DNA of 8,759 bases from Methylocystaceae bacterium. Lineage in GTDB: Bacteria > Pseudomonadota > Alphaproteobacteria > Rhizobiales > Beijerinckiaceae. Made by a program: the position numbers and the translations under genes. The stretch lies in contig PLZT01000505.1 in the NCBI GenBank assembly GCA_003152255.1, positions 12,630-21,388 on the forward strand, in the 5' to 3' direction. The notes under the pieces were generated by a model. It was not told the DNA's origin and did not search any database. It saw only the letters and a program-made list of their open reading frames with translations. Shown one piece after another: positions 1 through 6,878 of this stretch. Position 1 is the first letter of the stretch. Every line of letters begins with the position of its first letter.

Positions 1-794
1 GAAACGCCGCCGTCCGGCAACATCGAGGAGAGGATCGTATCGGCGAAGACGGCGATCGATCCGCTCGCCGAGCCGATCACCGCGGGGCCAAGCCGCGTGA
101 AAAACTCCTTGACCCGCTCCCAGCGCACGCGCGCGAGACGCTCCAAAAGGCCGAAGCGATGGGCGGAGCGCATCAACAGCCCGAGTTGCAGCGCGCCCGA
201 GATGACAAAGCCCCAACTCGCCGCGACGCCGACGTATCCCGCGTTATTCGCCTTGGGAAAGAAAAAGGCGAAGGCCATCGCGGCGATCACGCAAACATTC
301 ATCAGCACCGGCGCGAAGGCCGCCAGTGCGAAATGCCCGTGAGTGTTGAGCGTGCCCTGGTGCAGCGTGAACAGCACCATGAACATCAGATAGGGAAAAG
401 TTATGCGCGTCAGCGTGACCGCCAGCGCGAATTTATCGGGGCGGTCGCCAAGGCCCGGCGCCATCAACGAGACGAATTGCGGCGTGAAAACCCAGGCCAG
501 GAGCAAAAGCACGAGCTGCGAGACGAGCAGCAGCGTGAACACCTGCGAGGCGAAATTCTTGGCCGAATCCGCGCCATCCCGTTCGAGCGCCTGCGAGTAG
601 CAGGGAATATAAGCGGCGTTGAAGGCGCCTTCGCCAAAAATGCTGCGAAAGCTGTTTGGCAGGCGCTGCGCGATGAAAAAGGCGTCGGAGACTTCCCCCG
701 CGCCCATCACGGCGGATTGCACCGCCGTCGTCAAAAAGCCGGCGACCCGCGAAAGCAGGGTGAAGCCGCCGACCGAGAGCAGATTGCGAATCAT
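1..794 (-). CDS. murJ: Lipid II flippase MurJ (N-terminal half, cut by window edge)
   Basis: MurJ is an inner-membrane MOP-superfamily transporter that flips undecaprenyl-linked peptidoglycan precursor (lipid II) to the periplasm. The visible 264 codons, about half of the usual 500-530, begin MIRNLLSVGGFTLLSRVAGF and contain the family hallmarks SRVAGF (15-20), DAFF (37-40), RLPN (44-47) and the highly typical GEGAFNAAYIP (54-64), followed by hydrophobic helices. Aligned by eye with E. coli MurJ (offset two residues), Arg18, Asp39, Arg52 and Glu57 are kept as Arg16, Asp37, Arg50 and Glu55, but Arg24-Asp25 is Thr22-Thr23. The ATG at 794 matches the family start and follows a GCGGAG sequence at rather short spacing. 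It lies 24 nt downstream of the glycosyltransferase stop on the same strand, so the two are probably co-transcribed. The C-terminal half lies outside the window. Confidence 0.93.
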   Translation of the reverse strand, partial: MIRNLLSVGGFTLLSRVAGFLTTAVQSAVMGAGEVSDAFFIAQRLPNSFRSIFGEGAFNAAYIPCYSQALERDGADSAKNFASQVFTLLLVSQLVLLLLAWVFTPQFVSLMAPGLGDRPDKFALAVTLTRITFPYLMFMVLFTLHQGTLNTHGHFALAAFAPVLMNVCVIAAMAFAFFFPKANNAGYVGVAASWGFVISGALQLGLLMRSAHRFGLLERLARVRWERVKEFFTRLGPAVIGSASGSIAVFADTILSSMLPDGGV

Positions 795-818
795 CGCTCC
801 GCTTCTAACAAGCTCGCG

Positions 819-1784
819 TTAACCCTTTGTTGGAGGCTCCCCGCCGATCCGCTCGGCGACGAGATAAAGCGGGCGTCCCTTCACCTCGGCGAAAATCCGC
901 GCGATATATTCGCCGATGACGCCGAGCGAGAGCAGTTGCACGCCCGAGAAAAAGGCGATCGACACCATCAGCGAGGCGTAGCCCGGCAGCTCGACGCCGT
1001 AAATGATGGTCTTTATGAAAAACCACGCCGCCATCATCAAGGCCACGCCGGAAATCGCCAGCCCGACATAGGTCCAGACCTTCAGCGGGATCGACGAGAA
1101 GGACATCAGCCCGTCGAGCGCGAAGCTCACCAGCCGCGCGAAATTGAAACTCGACACGCCGAAGGCGCGGCGCTCCACGACGAAGGGCACGCCAATCGTC
1201 TTGAAGCCGATCCAGGCGAACAGGCCCTTGTTGAAGCGCGCGCGTTCGCGCATCCTGAGCAGCGCGTCCACCGCCTGGCGGTCGAGCAGGCGGAAATCGC
1301 CGGCGCCCTCCGGCAGCGCGACATCGCCGAACTGGTCGATCAGGCGATAGAACAGCCTGGTGAACATTGTCCGCAGTTTCGGGTCGGTCGCGCGGCCAAT
1401 GCGCCGTCCATAGATGTTTTGATAGCCCTCGCGCCATTTCTCGACGAATTGCGGGATGACCTCCGGCGGATGCTGGAGATCGGCGTCCATGACGACGACG
1501 GCCCTGCCCCGCGCCGCGTCGAGCCCGGCGGCGATGGCGATCTCCTTGCCGAAATTGCGCGAAAAGGACAGCGCGGAAAAGCGCGGATCGGCGGCGTTTA
1601 GCTCCCGCAGGGTTTGCAGAGTCTCGTCGCGCGAGCCGTCGTCGATCAAGACGACCTCGAAGGAAAGGCCAAGGCCCGCCAAAACGGACGCGAGCCGCGC
1701 CGCCAGCGGCCGCAGATTGCGCGCCTCGTTGAACACCGGCACGACGACGGAAAGCTCTGGAGTAATCTGGGTGGAATCGGTCAT
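819..1784 (-). CDS. Family 2 glycosyltransferase, polyprenol-phosphate type (DPM1/GtrB/ArnC-like)
   Basis: The 321-residue protein is an inner-membrane GT-A glycosyltransferase that should transfer a sugar from a nucleotide donor to a lipid carrier such as undecaprenyl phosphate. The N-terminal catalytic domain shows LSVVVPVFNEARNL (11-24), the nucleotide-binding IDDGSRDET (47-55), SRNFGKE (75-81) and the metal-binding DADLQHPPE (100-108), with YGRR at 125-128. Two hydrophobic helices follow at about 236-257 and 270-291, then a basic, cytoplasmic-looking tail ending near 321. This architecture and length match the ArnC/GtrB/dolichol-phosphate mannosyltransferase group; the sugar cannot be deduced from sequence. 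I chose ATG 1784 because the family starts shortly before the VVVPVFNE strand. An in-frame GTG at 1844 would add 20 unconserved residues and has no ribosome site in front. It precedes murJ by 24 nt, hinting at a shared envelope role. Confidence 0.92.
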   Translation of the reverse strand: MTDSTQITPELSVVVPVFNEARNLRPLAARLASVLAGLGLSFEVVLIDDGSRDETLQTLRELNAADPRFSALSFSRNFGKEIAIAAGLDAARGRAVVVMDADLQHPPEVIPQFVEKWREGYQNIYGRRIGRATDPKLRTMFTRLFYRLIDQFGDVALPEGAGDFRLLDRQAVDALLRMRERARFNKGLFAWIGFKTIGVPFVVERRAFGVSSFNFARLVSFALDGLMSFSSIPLKVWTYVGLAISGVALMMAAWFFIKTIIYGVELPGYASLMVSIAFFSGVQLLSLGVIGEYIARIFAEVKGRPLYLVAERIGGEPPTKG

Positions 1785-2000
1785 GAGGTCGTTCCACCAC
1801 GAATTTGCGGCAAAGTGTAGGGGGGTGCGCGCTCCTTCTCCCACCTGAGAGGATGGACGCGCCCTCTTTCCCGCCGCCCCCTCTCTTGTGTTTTGTTCCT
1901 AGGTGCGTTTGAACTGGCGCCGCCCCGCGCGGCCCGCCGATTCGCTTCACTGGACAAACACTAGCCCGTCGCCCGAGACGGGCGTCCCAAAGGACACCCT
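1785..2000. other. Divergent intergenic region between glycosyltransferase and proS
   Basis: This 216-nt stretch separates two oppositely transcribed genes and must hold both promoters, but I cannot assign convincing -35/-10 pairs on either strand. It contains a pyrimidine-rich run on the plus strand (about 1861-1900, purine-rich on the other strand), an orphan purine-rich GGAGAAGGAG on the minus strand near 1831-1840 that is too far from ATG 1784 to act as its ribosome site, and a pair of hairpins next to proS (annotated separately). No credible small gene is seen. Confidence 0.7.
1964..1999 (+). promoter_or_regulatory. Two overlapping hairpins covering the proS ribosome binding site
   Basis: Hairpin A is a perfect 7-bp inverted repeat, GCCCGTC (1964-1970) and GACGGGC (1977-1983), with the loop GCCCGA. 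Hairpin B pairs 1980-1987 with 1992-1999 around the loop CAAA, eight positions with one C-A mismatch, and includes the Shine-Dalgarno bases AAGGAC (1990-1995) just ahead of ATG 2001. The two share bases 1980-1983, so they cannot both form fully. That geometry could allow switching between an open and a closed ribosome site. Regulatory function is inference; the pairing itself is read directly. Confidence 0.4.
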
Positions 2001-3344
2001 ATGCGCCTCTCCCGCTATTTCCTCCCCATTCTGCGCGAAACGCCCAAGGAGGCGGAGATCGTCTCGCATCGGCTGATGCTGCGGGCCGGGCTCATTCGCC
2101 AGGAGGCCGCCGGCATTTACGCCTGGCTGCCGCTGGGGCTGCGCGTGCTTAACAAGATCAACGCCATCATCCGCGAGGAGCAGATCCGCGCCGGCGCGAT
2201 CGAAGTGCTGATGCCGACGATCCAACCCGCCGATCTGTGGCGCGAATCGGGGCGCTACGACGCCTATGGCAAGGAAATGCTGCGCATCGTCGACCGGCAC
2301 GACCGCGAGATGCTCTATGGCCCGACCAATGAGGAGATGATCACCGAGATCGTCCGCGCCTATGTGCGCTCCTACAAGGACTTGCCACTTAACCTGTTCC
2401 ATATCCAATGGAAATTCCGCGACGAGGTGCGCCCGCGGTTCGGCGTCATGCGCTCGCGCGAATTTTTGATGAAGGACGCCTATTCCTTCGATCTCAACGC
2501 GGAGGCCGGCCGCCATTCCTACAACAAGATGTTCGTCGCCTATTTGCGCACCTTCGCGCGGATGGGGCTGACCGCGATCCCGATGGCGGCGGAATCGGGG
2601 CCGATCGGCGGCAATCTCAGCCACGAATTCATCATCCTGGCCGAGACCGGCGAGAGCGAAGTGTTCTGCCACAAGGATTTTCTACAATTTGAACCGCCCC
2701 CGGCGAATATCGACTTCGACGACGCGGCAGCGCTCGAGGCCATCGTCGGCAAATGGACCGGCCTTTACGCCGCGACCAGCGAGATGCACGACGAAAAGGC
2801 TTACGACGCCGTGCCGGAAGCGTCGCGCGTCGCCGCGCGCGGCATCGAGGTCGGCCATATTTTCTACTTCGGAACCAAATATTCGGAACCCATGCGCGCG
2901 GTGGTGAGCGGCCCCGACGGCAAGGAGATCGTTTTGTCGATGGGTTCCTACGGCATTGGCCCGTCGCGTCTGGCGGCGGCGATCATCGAGGCCGGCCACG
3001 ACGAGAATGGCATCATCTGGCCGGAGCAGGTCGCGCCCTTCCATGTCGGCGTCGCCGATCTCAAGGCCGGCGATCCCGCGACCGGCAAGCTGTGCGCCGA
3101 ACTCGAACAGCAGTTCGAAAACGCCGGGCTCGACGTGTTGCTGGACGATCGCGACGAACGGCCGGGCGCGAAATTCGCGACGCTCGATCTGATTGGGCTG
3201 CCCTGGCAAGTGGTGGTCGGTCCTAAGGGACTGGCCGAGGGCAAGGTCGAGGTGAAGCAGCGGCGCGGCGGCGCGCGCGAACAATTGTCGCCGCAAGACG
3301 CCGTTTCGCATATCGTCGCCGCCGTCAAGGCGGCGCGCGGATGA
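2001..3344 (+). CDS. proS: Prolyl-tRNA synthetase, short form without editing domain
   Basis: This cytoplasmic class II enzyme charges tRNA-Pro with proline using ATP. The 447-residue product shows the expected order: the PTNEE segment (108-112, Thr109 and Glu111 of the proline pocket), class II motif 2 in [20 protein letters not shown] (139-158), motif 3 in [13 protein letters not shown] (315-327), and an anticodon-binding domain from about 345 to the end with the [11 protein letters not shown] segment (382-392). E. coli ProRS has about 570 residues because a YbaK-like editing domain lies between motifs 2 and 3; here only about 150 residues separate them, the compact form known from alphaproteobacteria and mitochondria. 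Such enzymes rely on a free-standing ProXp-ala to clear Ala-tRNA-Pro. The start follows AAGGAC with six bases' spacing. It is first in a likely operon with lolC and lolD. Confidence 0.97.
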   Translation: MRLSRYFLPILRETPKEAEIVSHRLMLRAGLIRQEAAGIYAWLPLGLRVLNKINAIIREEQIRAGAIEVLMPTIQPADLWRESGRYDAYGKEMLRIVDRHDREMLYGPTNEEMITEIVRAYVRSYKDLPLNLFHIQWKFRDEVRPRFGVMRSREFLMKDAYSFDLNAEAGRHSYNKMFVAYLRTFARMGLTAIPMAAESGPIGGNLSHEFIILAETGESEVFCHKDFLQFEPPPANIDFDDAAALEAIVGKWTGLYAATSEMHDEKAYDAVPEASRVAARGIEVGHIFYFGTKYSEPMRAVVSGPDGKEIVLSMGSYGIGPSRLAAAIIEAGHDENGIIWPEQVAPFHVGVADLKAGDPATGKLCAELEQQFENAGLDVLLDDRDERPGAKFATLDLIGLPWQVVVGPKGLAEGKVEVKQRRGGAREQLSPQDAVSHIVAAVKAARG

Positions 3345-3375
3345 TCCGGGCGGCGACGCGGCAGGGGAGTTTGAG

Positions 3376-4659
3376 ATGAGCCAATCCTCGACGGGGCCCA
3401 TCGGCGACACGCGAATATTCGCTCCCTTCGAATGGGTCGTCGCGGCTCGTTACCTGCGCGCGCGCCGATTGGACGGCGGCGTTTCCGTCATCGCGCTGTT
3501 TTCCTTTATGGGGATCGCGCTCGGCGTCGCCACGCTGATCGTGGTGATGTCGGTGATGAACGGTTTTCATCACGAACTGATGGACAAAATCCTCGGCGTC
3601 AACGGCCACGCCTTCGTGCAGGCGCTGGAGACGCCCTTCAACGATTGGGAGGATGTCGCCGCGAAGATGACCAAGGTCAAAGGCGTCAAGGCCGCCGTGC
3701 CGATGGTCGAGGGGGCGGCTGGAATTTCCTCGCAATTTGGTCAGGCGGGCGTGCTCGCGCGCGGCGTGCGCGAGCAGGATCTCGCGAACCTGCCCGGCGT
3801 CGCCGGCAATCTGCGCGAAGGGAGCTTCTTGGGCTTCGACCAGGCTGGCGGCGTCGCCATCGGTCAACGCCTCGCCGACACGCTCGGCGTGCGCATCGGC
3901 GACAAGGTGAGTCTCCTGATCGCAAAAGGCGCCCAGACGGCCTTCGGCGTCACGCCGCGCATAAAGAGCTATCCGGTCGTCGCGATCTTCCAGATCGGCA
4001 TGTCGGAATTCGACAATCTATTCGTCTATATGCCGCTGGCGGAGGCGCAGGCGTTTTTCAACCGGGACAACGAGGTCACGGTGATCGAGGCCTTCGTCGA
4101 CGATCCCGAGCGGATGGACGCTTTCCGCGTAGACATGGACAAAGCCATCTCGCGTCCGCTGATGATCACCGACTGGCGCCAACGCAACAAGACATTTTTC
4201 GATACGTTGCAGGTCGAAAAAAACATCCTTTTCCTGATACTGACGATGATCGTCATCGTCGCCGCCTTCAACATCATCTCGGGCCTCACCATGCTGGTGA
4301 AGGACAAGACGCGCGATATCGCGATTTTGCGCACCATGGGCGCGACGCGGGGCTCGATTTTGCGCATCTTTCTAATCATCGGCACCTCGATCGGCGCGGC
4401 GGGCGCCTTGGTCGGCTTTTTGCTGGGGCTGGCGCTGGCCAAGAATCTCGATGCGATCCGGGTGTTGCTCAATCAATTGCTGCACACCAACATCTTTCCG
4501 GCGGAACTTTACTTTCTGTCGCGGCTGCCCTCGATCGTCGAGCCGGGCGAGGTGGGCGTGGTCGTCGGCATGACGCTGACGCTGGCCATTCTGGCCTCGA
4601 TCTATCCGGCCTGGAAGGCCGCCTCGCTCGATCCCATTCAAGCCCTGCGGAGCGAGTGA
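3376..4659 (+). CDS. lolC: Lipoprotein-releasing ABC transporter permease, LolC/LolE family
   Basis: The 427-residue inner-membrane subunit works with LolD to extract mature outer-membrane lipoproteins from the inner membrane and pass them to LolA. The N-terminus has the family segment FEWVVAARYLRARR (18-31) and a first membrane helix at about 38-60 with VVMSVMNGF (56-64). A large periplasmic domain follows, then helices near 284-306, 329-355 and 393-410. KDKTRDIAILRTMGA (309-323) is the cytoplasmic coupling segment, and the protein ends in PAWKAASLDPIQALRSE (411-427), typical of LolC/E. Only one permease gene is present, as in alphaproteobacteria generally, so it probably acts as a homodimer in place of the LolC-LolE pair. 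ATG 3376 has AGGGGAG six bases upstream. It lies 31 nt after proS and 3 nt before lolD. Confidence 0.96.
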   Translation: MSQSSTGPIGDTRIFAPFEWVVAARYLRARRLDGGVSVIALFSFMGIALGVATLIVVMSVMNGFHHELMDKILGVNGHAFVQALETPFNDWEDVAAKMTKVKGVKAAVPMVEGAAGISSQFGQAGVLARGVREQDLANLPGVAGNLREGSFLGFDQAGGVAIGQRLADTLGVRIGDKVSLLIAKGAQTAFGVTPRIKSYPVVAIFQIGMSEFDNLFVYMPLAEAQAFFNRDNEVTVIEAFVDDPERMDAFRVDMDKAISRPLMITDWRQRNKTFFDTLQVEKNILFLILTMIVIVAAFNIISGLTMLVKDKTRDIAILRTMGATRGSILRIFLIIGTSIGAAGALVGFLLGLALAKNLDAIRVLLNQLLHTNIFPAELYFLSRLPSIVEPGEVGVVVGMTLTLAILASIYPAWKAASLDPIQALRSE

Positions 4660-4662
4660 CGC

Positions 4663-5346
4663 ATGAGCGATCCCGTGCTCGAACTTGTCGGCGTCTCGCG
4701 CCATTACCGCGAAGGCGACGCGCGGCTCGACATTCTCGTCGAGGTTGATTTCTCGCTGGTTCCCGGCCAGACCGTGGCGCTCATCGCGCCCTCGGGCGCC
4801 GGCAAATCAACGCTGCTGCACATCGCCGGCCTGTTGGAGCGCCCCGACGCCGGCGAGGTCAAGATCAACAACGCGCCGACCTCGACGATGAGCGACGACG
4901 CGCGCACGAAGCTGCGGCGCAACTCGATCGGCTTCGTCTATCAATTCCACCATTTGCTGCCGGAATTCACCGCGCTGGAGAATGTGGCGCTGCCGCAGAC
5001 GATCAATGGCCTCGATCGCTCCGAGGCGAGACGGCGGGCGAAGGAACTTCTGGATTATCTGCGCATGGGACCGCGCGCCTTGCATCGACCGGGCGAACTT
5101 TCCGGCGGCGAGCAGCAGCGCGTCGCCATCGCGCGAGCGGTGGCCAACGCGCCGGCGCTGCTGCTCGCGGACGAGCCCACGGGCAATCTCGATCCGCGCA
5201 CGGCGGAGCATGTGTTCGCGACGCTTATGACCCTGGCGCGCGCCAGCGGTCTCGCGGCCCTGGTCGCGACGCATAATCTCGAACTCGCGAATCAAATGGA
5301 CCGCCGCGTGACTTTACGCGACGGCCATATTGTCGAATTGGATTGA
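4663..5346 (+). CDS. lolD: Lipoprotein-releasing ABC transporter ATPase LolD
   Basis: The 227-residue cytoplasmic ATPase powers the LolC/E permease, using ATP hydrolysis to release lipoproteins to LolA. All ABC motifs are visible: Walker [10 protein letters not shown] (42-50), Q-loop Gln94 in [17 protein letters not shown] (92-108, a LolD hallmark), signature LSGGEQQR (146-153), Walker B LLLADE (166-171), D-loop GNLD (174-177) and switch His204. The first Walker A position is Ala rather than Gly; I recall this as usual for alphaproteobacterial LolD and do not read it as a defect. A GGAG within the end of lolC lies about 10 nt before the start, so translation is probably coupled. The gene ends 10 nt from a convergent gene, with no terminator hairpin between them. 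In many alphaproteobacteria dnaE follows lolD; it is absent here. Confidence 0.97.
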   Translation: MSDPVLELVGVSRHYREGDARLDILVEVDFSLVPGQTVALIAPSGAGKSTLLHIAGLLERPDAGEVKINNAPTSTMSDDARTKLRRNSIGFVYQFHHLLPEFTALENVALPQTINGLDRSEARRRAKELLDYLRMGPRALHRPGELSGGEQQRVAIARAVANAPALLLADEPTGNLDPRTAEHVFATLMTLARASGLAALVATHNLELANQMDRRVTLRDGHIVELD

Positions 5347-5356
5347 ACGCCGGAAA

Positions 5357-5938
5357 TCACGCCTTGGGCGCGTCGGACTTCTTCTTATCGATGAAGGCGT
5401 GCTTGTAATACAGGCCGAAGGCGACGAGGCCGGCCGCGCCAAGGACCAAGCCGGTGAGAAGGTCCTTGCTCGCGGTTTGGCCGACCGCGAAAGGAAAGCG
5501 CGAGACATATTCCTTCGTGCCATCGTCGCTGCGGGCTTTCACCAGACCGATGAAATTGCCGTTCTTGGCGAAGTTATATTCGAAATTCAACGTGCCGGTC
5601 TTGTATTTCTTGGGAGCGACGTAAATCTCGGTGTTGGCATCAAGGTTCTCGCTGTCATCCTTTTGCCCGACATTGCGCAGGATGCGAATCTCCAGGTTCA
5701 TGTCGCGCAGTTCGTCCTGCTGAGCGTCGAGCACGATGATGGTGGGGCCGGCGTCGGGGATATCGTCGCAAAACTGTTCGCGCGATTTGAGCGGCTGATA
5801 GCCGGTGAAGGTCATCGTATCCGGCCCGATCTTCATGATGCACTGGCCTTGATCGATGCTGACGCCGCCGTGGGCGTAGGCCTCGCTCGTTACGCCGAAA
5901 GTCGCCATCACCGCGACGACGAGAAATCTGATATTCAT
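5357..5938 (-). CDS. Exported protein of unknown function with C-terminal membrane anchor
   Basis: I do not recognise a named family. The 193-residue product has a clear signal peptide (1-22, ending SEAYA) whose predicted cleavage leaves HGGVSI as the mature N-terminus. A periplasmic domain (about 23-158) carries two cysteines (Cys33 in GQCIMKIG, Cys57 in FCDDIP) and a beta-rich end, with TGTLNFEYNF (114-123), NFIGLVKA (128-135) and SRFPFAVG (146-153), the pattern of small Ig-like or cupredoxin-like sandwiches. A single helix at about 160-178 is followed by a lysine-rich tail (KHAFIDKKK), predicting a cytoplasmic C-terminus. ATG 5938 is chosen because GGGGAG lies seven bases upstream and the signal peptide starts there; the frame stays open further upstream but that extension looks non-coding. 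It converges on lolD. Metal binding through the terminal histidine or a Cys33-Cys57 disulfide is inference only. Confidence 0.85.
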   Translation of the reverse strand: MNIRFLVVAVMATFGVTSEAYAHGGVSIDQGQCIMKIGPDTMTFTGYQPLKSREQFCDDIPDAGPTIIVLDAQQDELRDMNLEIRILRNVGQKDDSENLDANTEIYVAPKKYKTGTLNFEYNFAKNGNFIGLVKARSDDGTKEYVSRFPFAVGQTASKDLLTGLVLGAAGLVAFGLYYKHAFIDKKKSDAPKA

Positions 5939-6100
5939 TTTCGAACTCCCCATTCTTTCTTTTCGTTCGTCAGTCGCGACCGTTTTGTTCGGCGCGACGG
6001 GCGGCTCGTTTCGTTGATTCCGCGCCCTCGGCTCCTGTCGCTCTTTCGATGAGCGCATCGCTGAAGTCGCCGCCCCGCTCCCTTGGATGCGTGTTGCGGC

Positions 6101-6130
6101 ATCATATATCAATTTTTTCCGTCTTGTCGC
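6101..6130 (-). promoter_or_regulatory. Candidate promoter for the exported protein
   Basis: Read on the minus strand, TATGAT (6106-6101) resembles a sigma-70 -10 box and is preceded, after an 18-nt AT-rich spacer, by GCGACA, which matches the -35 consensus TTGACA at four positions. The implied leader to ATG 5938 would be about 150 nt. The -35 match is weak, so this is a suggestion. Confidence 0.3.
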
Positions 6131-6198
6131 GCGACGAACCGCCACATTTCGGGAACCGGAAAAATTGCTGCGCTCGCGAAGAAACGACATATTCGCCC

Positions 6199-6222
6199 GG
6201 CGCGAGGCGGAGCCGTCTCGCC
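6199..6222 (-). repeat. Imperfect inverted repeat just after the DUF2165 stop
   Basis: On the minus strand, beginning 12 nt beyond the stop codon, the bases can fold into about eight G/C-rich pairs around a four-base loop, with one mismatch and a two-base bulge. No T-run follows, so it is not a standard intrinsic terminator. It could shield the transcript 3' end or be chance in GC-rich DNA. Confidence 0.3.
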
Positions 6223-6233
6223 CCAAAACGCGA

Positions 6234-6737
6234 CTATTCGCCGCCTGGGAGATCCTCGTCGCCTTGCGTCAGGAACAGCAACACAATTCCCACCGCGCCG
6301 ACAAAGCGGAAGGCCGGCTCCTGCATGTTCCAGCCGTCCGAACGCCACATCTGGAACCATTCCCCGCCGATGACCGTGAATCCCACGAAATACAGCGACA
6401 GCGCGATGACGAGTCCCAATATCGCGACACCTTTGGCCTCGTTGAAGGCGCGCCCATTTTCTTTCCGCGCCCGCGCCAGCCGGGCCGCGCCGGCGAGACA
6501 CAGCGCGCCGGCGCACAGCTCCGTCGCGATGATGAAGGCGTAGGCCAAATGGTGCGCTGCTTCATTGTGAATCGCGCGCCAGAGCAAGGGCGAAGCGGGC
6601 GGGATCGTGTCCATCGACAAAATATGCCGCACCGCCGCGAAATTGGTCTCGTAATCGAAGATATTGTCGAGGCCGATCAGCAACGCCAGCACGCTCACGC
6701 CGCCGACAAGAAAAACTTTCGCGCCGCGAAGAATCAT
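6234..6737 (-). CDS. DUF2165 family small integral membrane protein
   Basis: The 167-residue product fits the DUF2165 family of predicted four-helix inner-membrane proteins whose role is unknown. Helices are visible at about 8-26, 64-85, 103-123 and 141-157. Between helices 1 and 2 lies the polar segment DNIFDYETNF (24-33) and HILSMD (38-43), the most characteristic part of the family as I know it. A further polar loop after helix 3 holds GGEWFQMW (124-131). There is no signal peptide and no catalytic motif. ATG 6737 has AAAGG two bases and GGGAG ten bases upstream, neither ideally placed. The gene diverges from the glutathione transferase across 141 nt and stands apart from the downstream exported-protein gene. 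Family assignment is from memory of the motif and topology. Confidence 0.82.
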   Translation of the reverse strand: MILRGAKVFLVGGVSVLALLIGLDNIFDYETNFAAVRHILSMDTIPPASPLLWRAIHNEAAHHLAYAFIIATELCAGALCLAGAARLARARKENGRAFNEAKGVAILGLVIALSLYFVGFTVIGGEWFQMWRSDGWNMQEPAFRFVGAVGIVLLFLTQGDEDLPGGE

Positions 6738-6762
6738 GGCCTTTGGCTCCCGTCATGGTTTT

Positions 6763-6791
6763 TTGGCGACTATCATAAAAGTTCCTATATC
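6763..6791 (+). promoter_or_regulatory. Candidate sigma-70 promoter for the glutathione transferase
   Basis: TTGGCG (6763-6768) and TATATC (6786-6791) are separated by exactly 17 nt in the 141-nt divergent region, giving a predicted start near 6798 and a leader of about 80 nt. On the opposite strand TATGAT (6777-6772) overlaps the spacer and could serve as a -10 element for DUF2165, but I find no good -35 for it. Confidence 0.42.
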
Positions 6792-6878
6792 GGCGCGCCA
6801 GTGTCGAGCGCGCGGAACACGCGGGTGGCGCGACCCGCCAAAGCGCCTATTTGTCCTGCCAGCGGATAAGGAGTGGAC

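Larger units (their letters stand above)
5939..6233. other. Intergenic region upstream of the exported protein
   Basis: This 295-nt stretch lies between the DUF2165 stop and the start of the exported-protein gene, both on the minus strand. Frames through it are open by GC bias only and show no domain, signal peptide or start with a ribosome site. It is locally AT-richer around 6100-6120, where a candidate minus-strand promoter sits, and has an imperfect inverted repeat at 6199-6222. The length of the gap argues that the two minus-strand genes are transcribed separately. Confidence 0.6.

Noticed and set aside
159..1601. A 480-codon open frame on the plus strand across murJ and the glycosyltransferase gene.
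   Set aside because: Its product is Arg/His/Glu-rich low-complexity sequence with no domain, and it is antisense to two clearly recognisable genes; GC-rich codon use leaves the opposite strand open by chance.
1861..1900. The pyrimidine-rich tract in the proS upstream region as a regulatory element.
   Set aside because: It has no repeat or symmetry and no recognisable promoter spacing; composition alone is not enough to call a site.
3432..4748. A 438-codon open frame in another register over lolC and the start of lolD.
   Set aside because: The translation is arginine-rich and has no family features, whereas the LolC and LolD frames show every expected motif.
4786..4812. Ala in place of the first Gly of the LolD Walker A motif as a possible inactive ATPase.
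   Set aside because: The catalytic Lys-Ser-Thr, Q-loop, signature, Walker B and His switch are intact, and I recall this variant as common in alphaproteobacterial LolD.
5330..6052. A 240-codon plus-strand frame opposite the exported-protein gene that looks fairly natural in composition.
   Set aside because: The minus strand has a proper signal peptide, ribosome site and membrane anchor; the plus frame starts inside lolD and shows no motif.
5939..6226. A 96-residue N-terminal extension of the exported protein, since the frame stays open upstream of 5938.
   Set aside because: The extension is charged, unstructured sequence that would bury the signal peptide, and a good ribosome site precedes ATG 5938.
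6087..6869. A 260-codon plus-strand frame opposite DUF2165.
   Set aside because: It is rich in Arg, His and Gln with no domain; the minus-strand frame has four membrane helices and the DUF2165 pattern.
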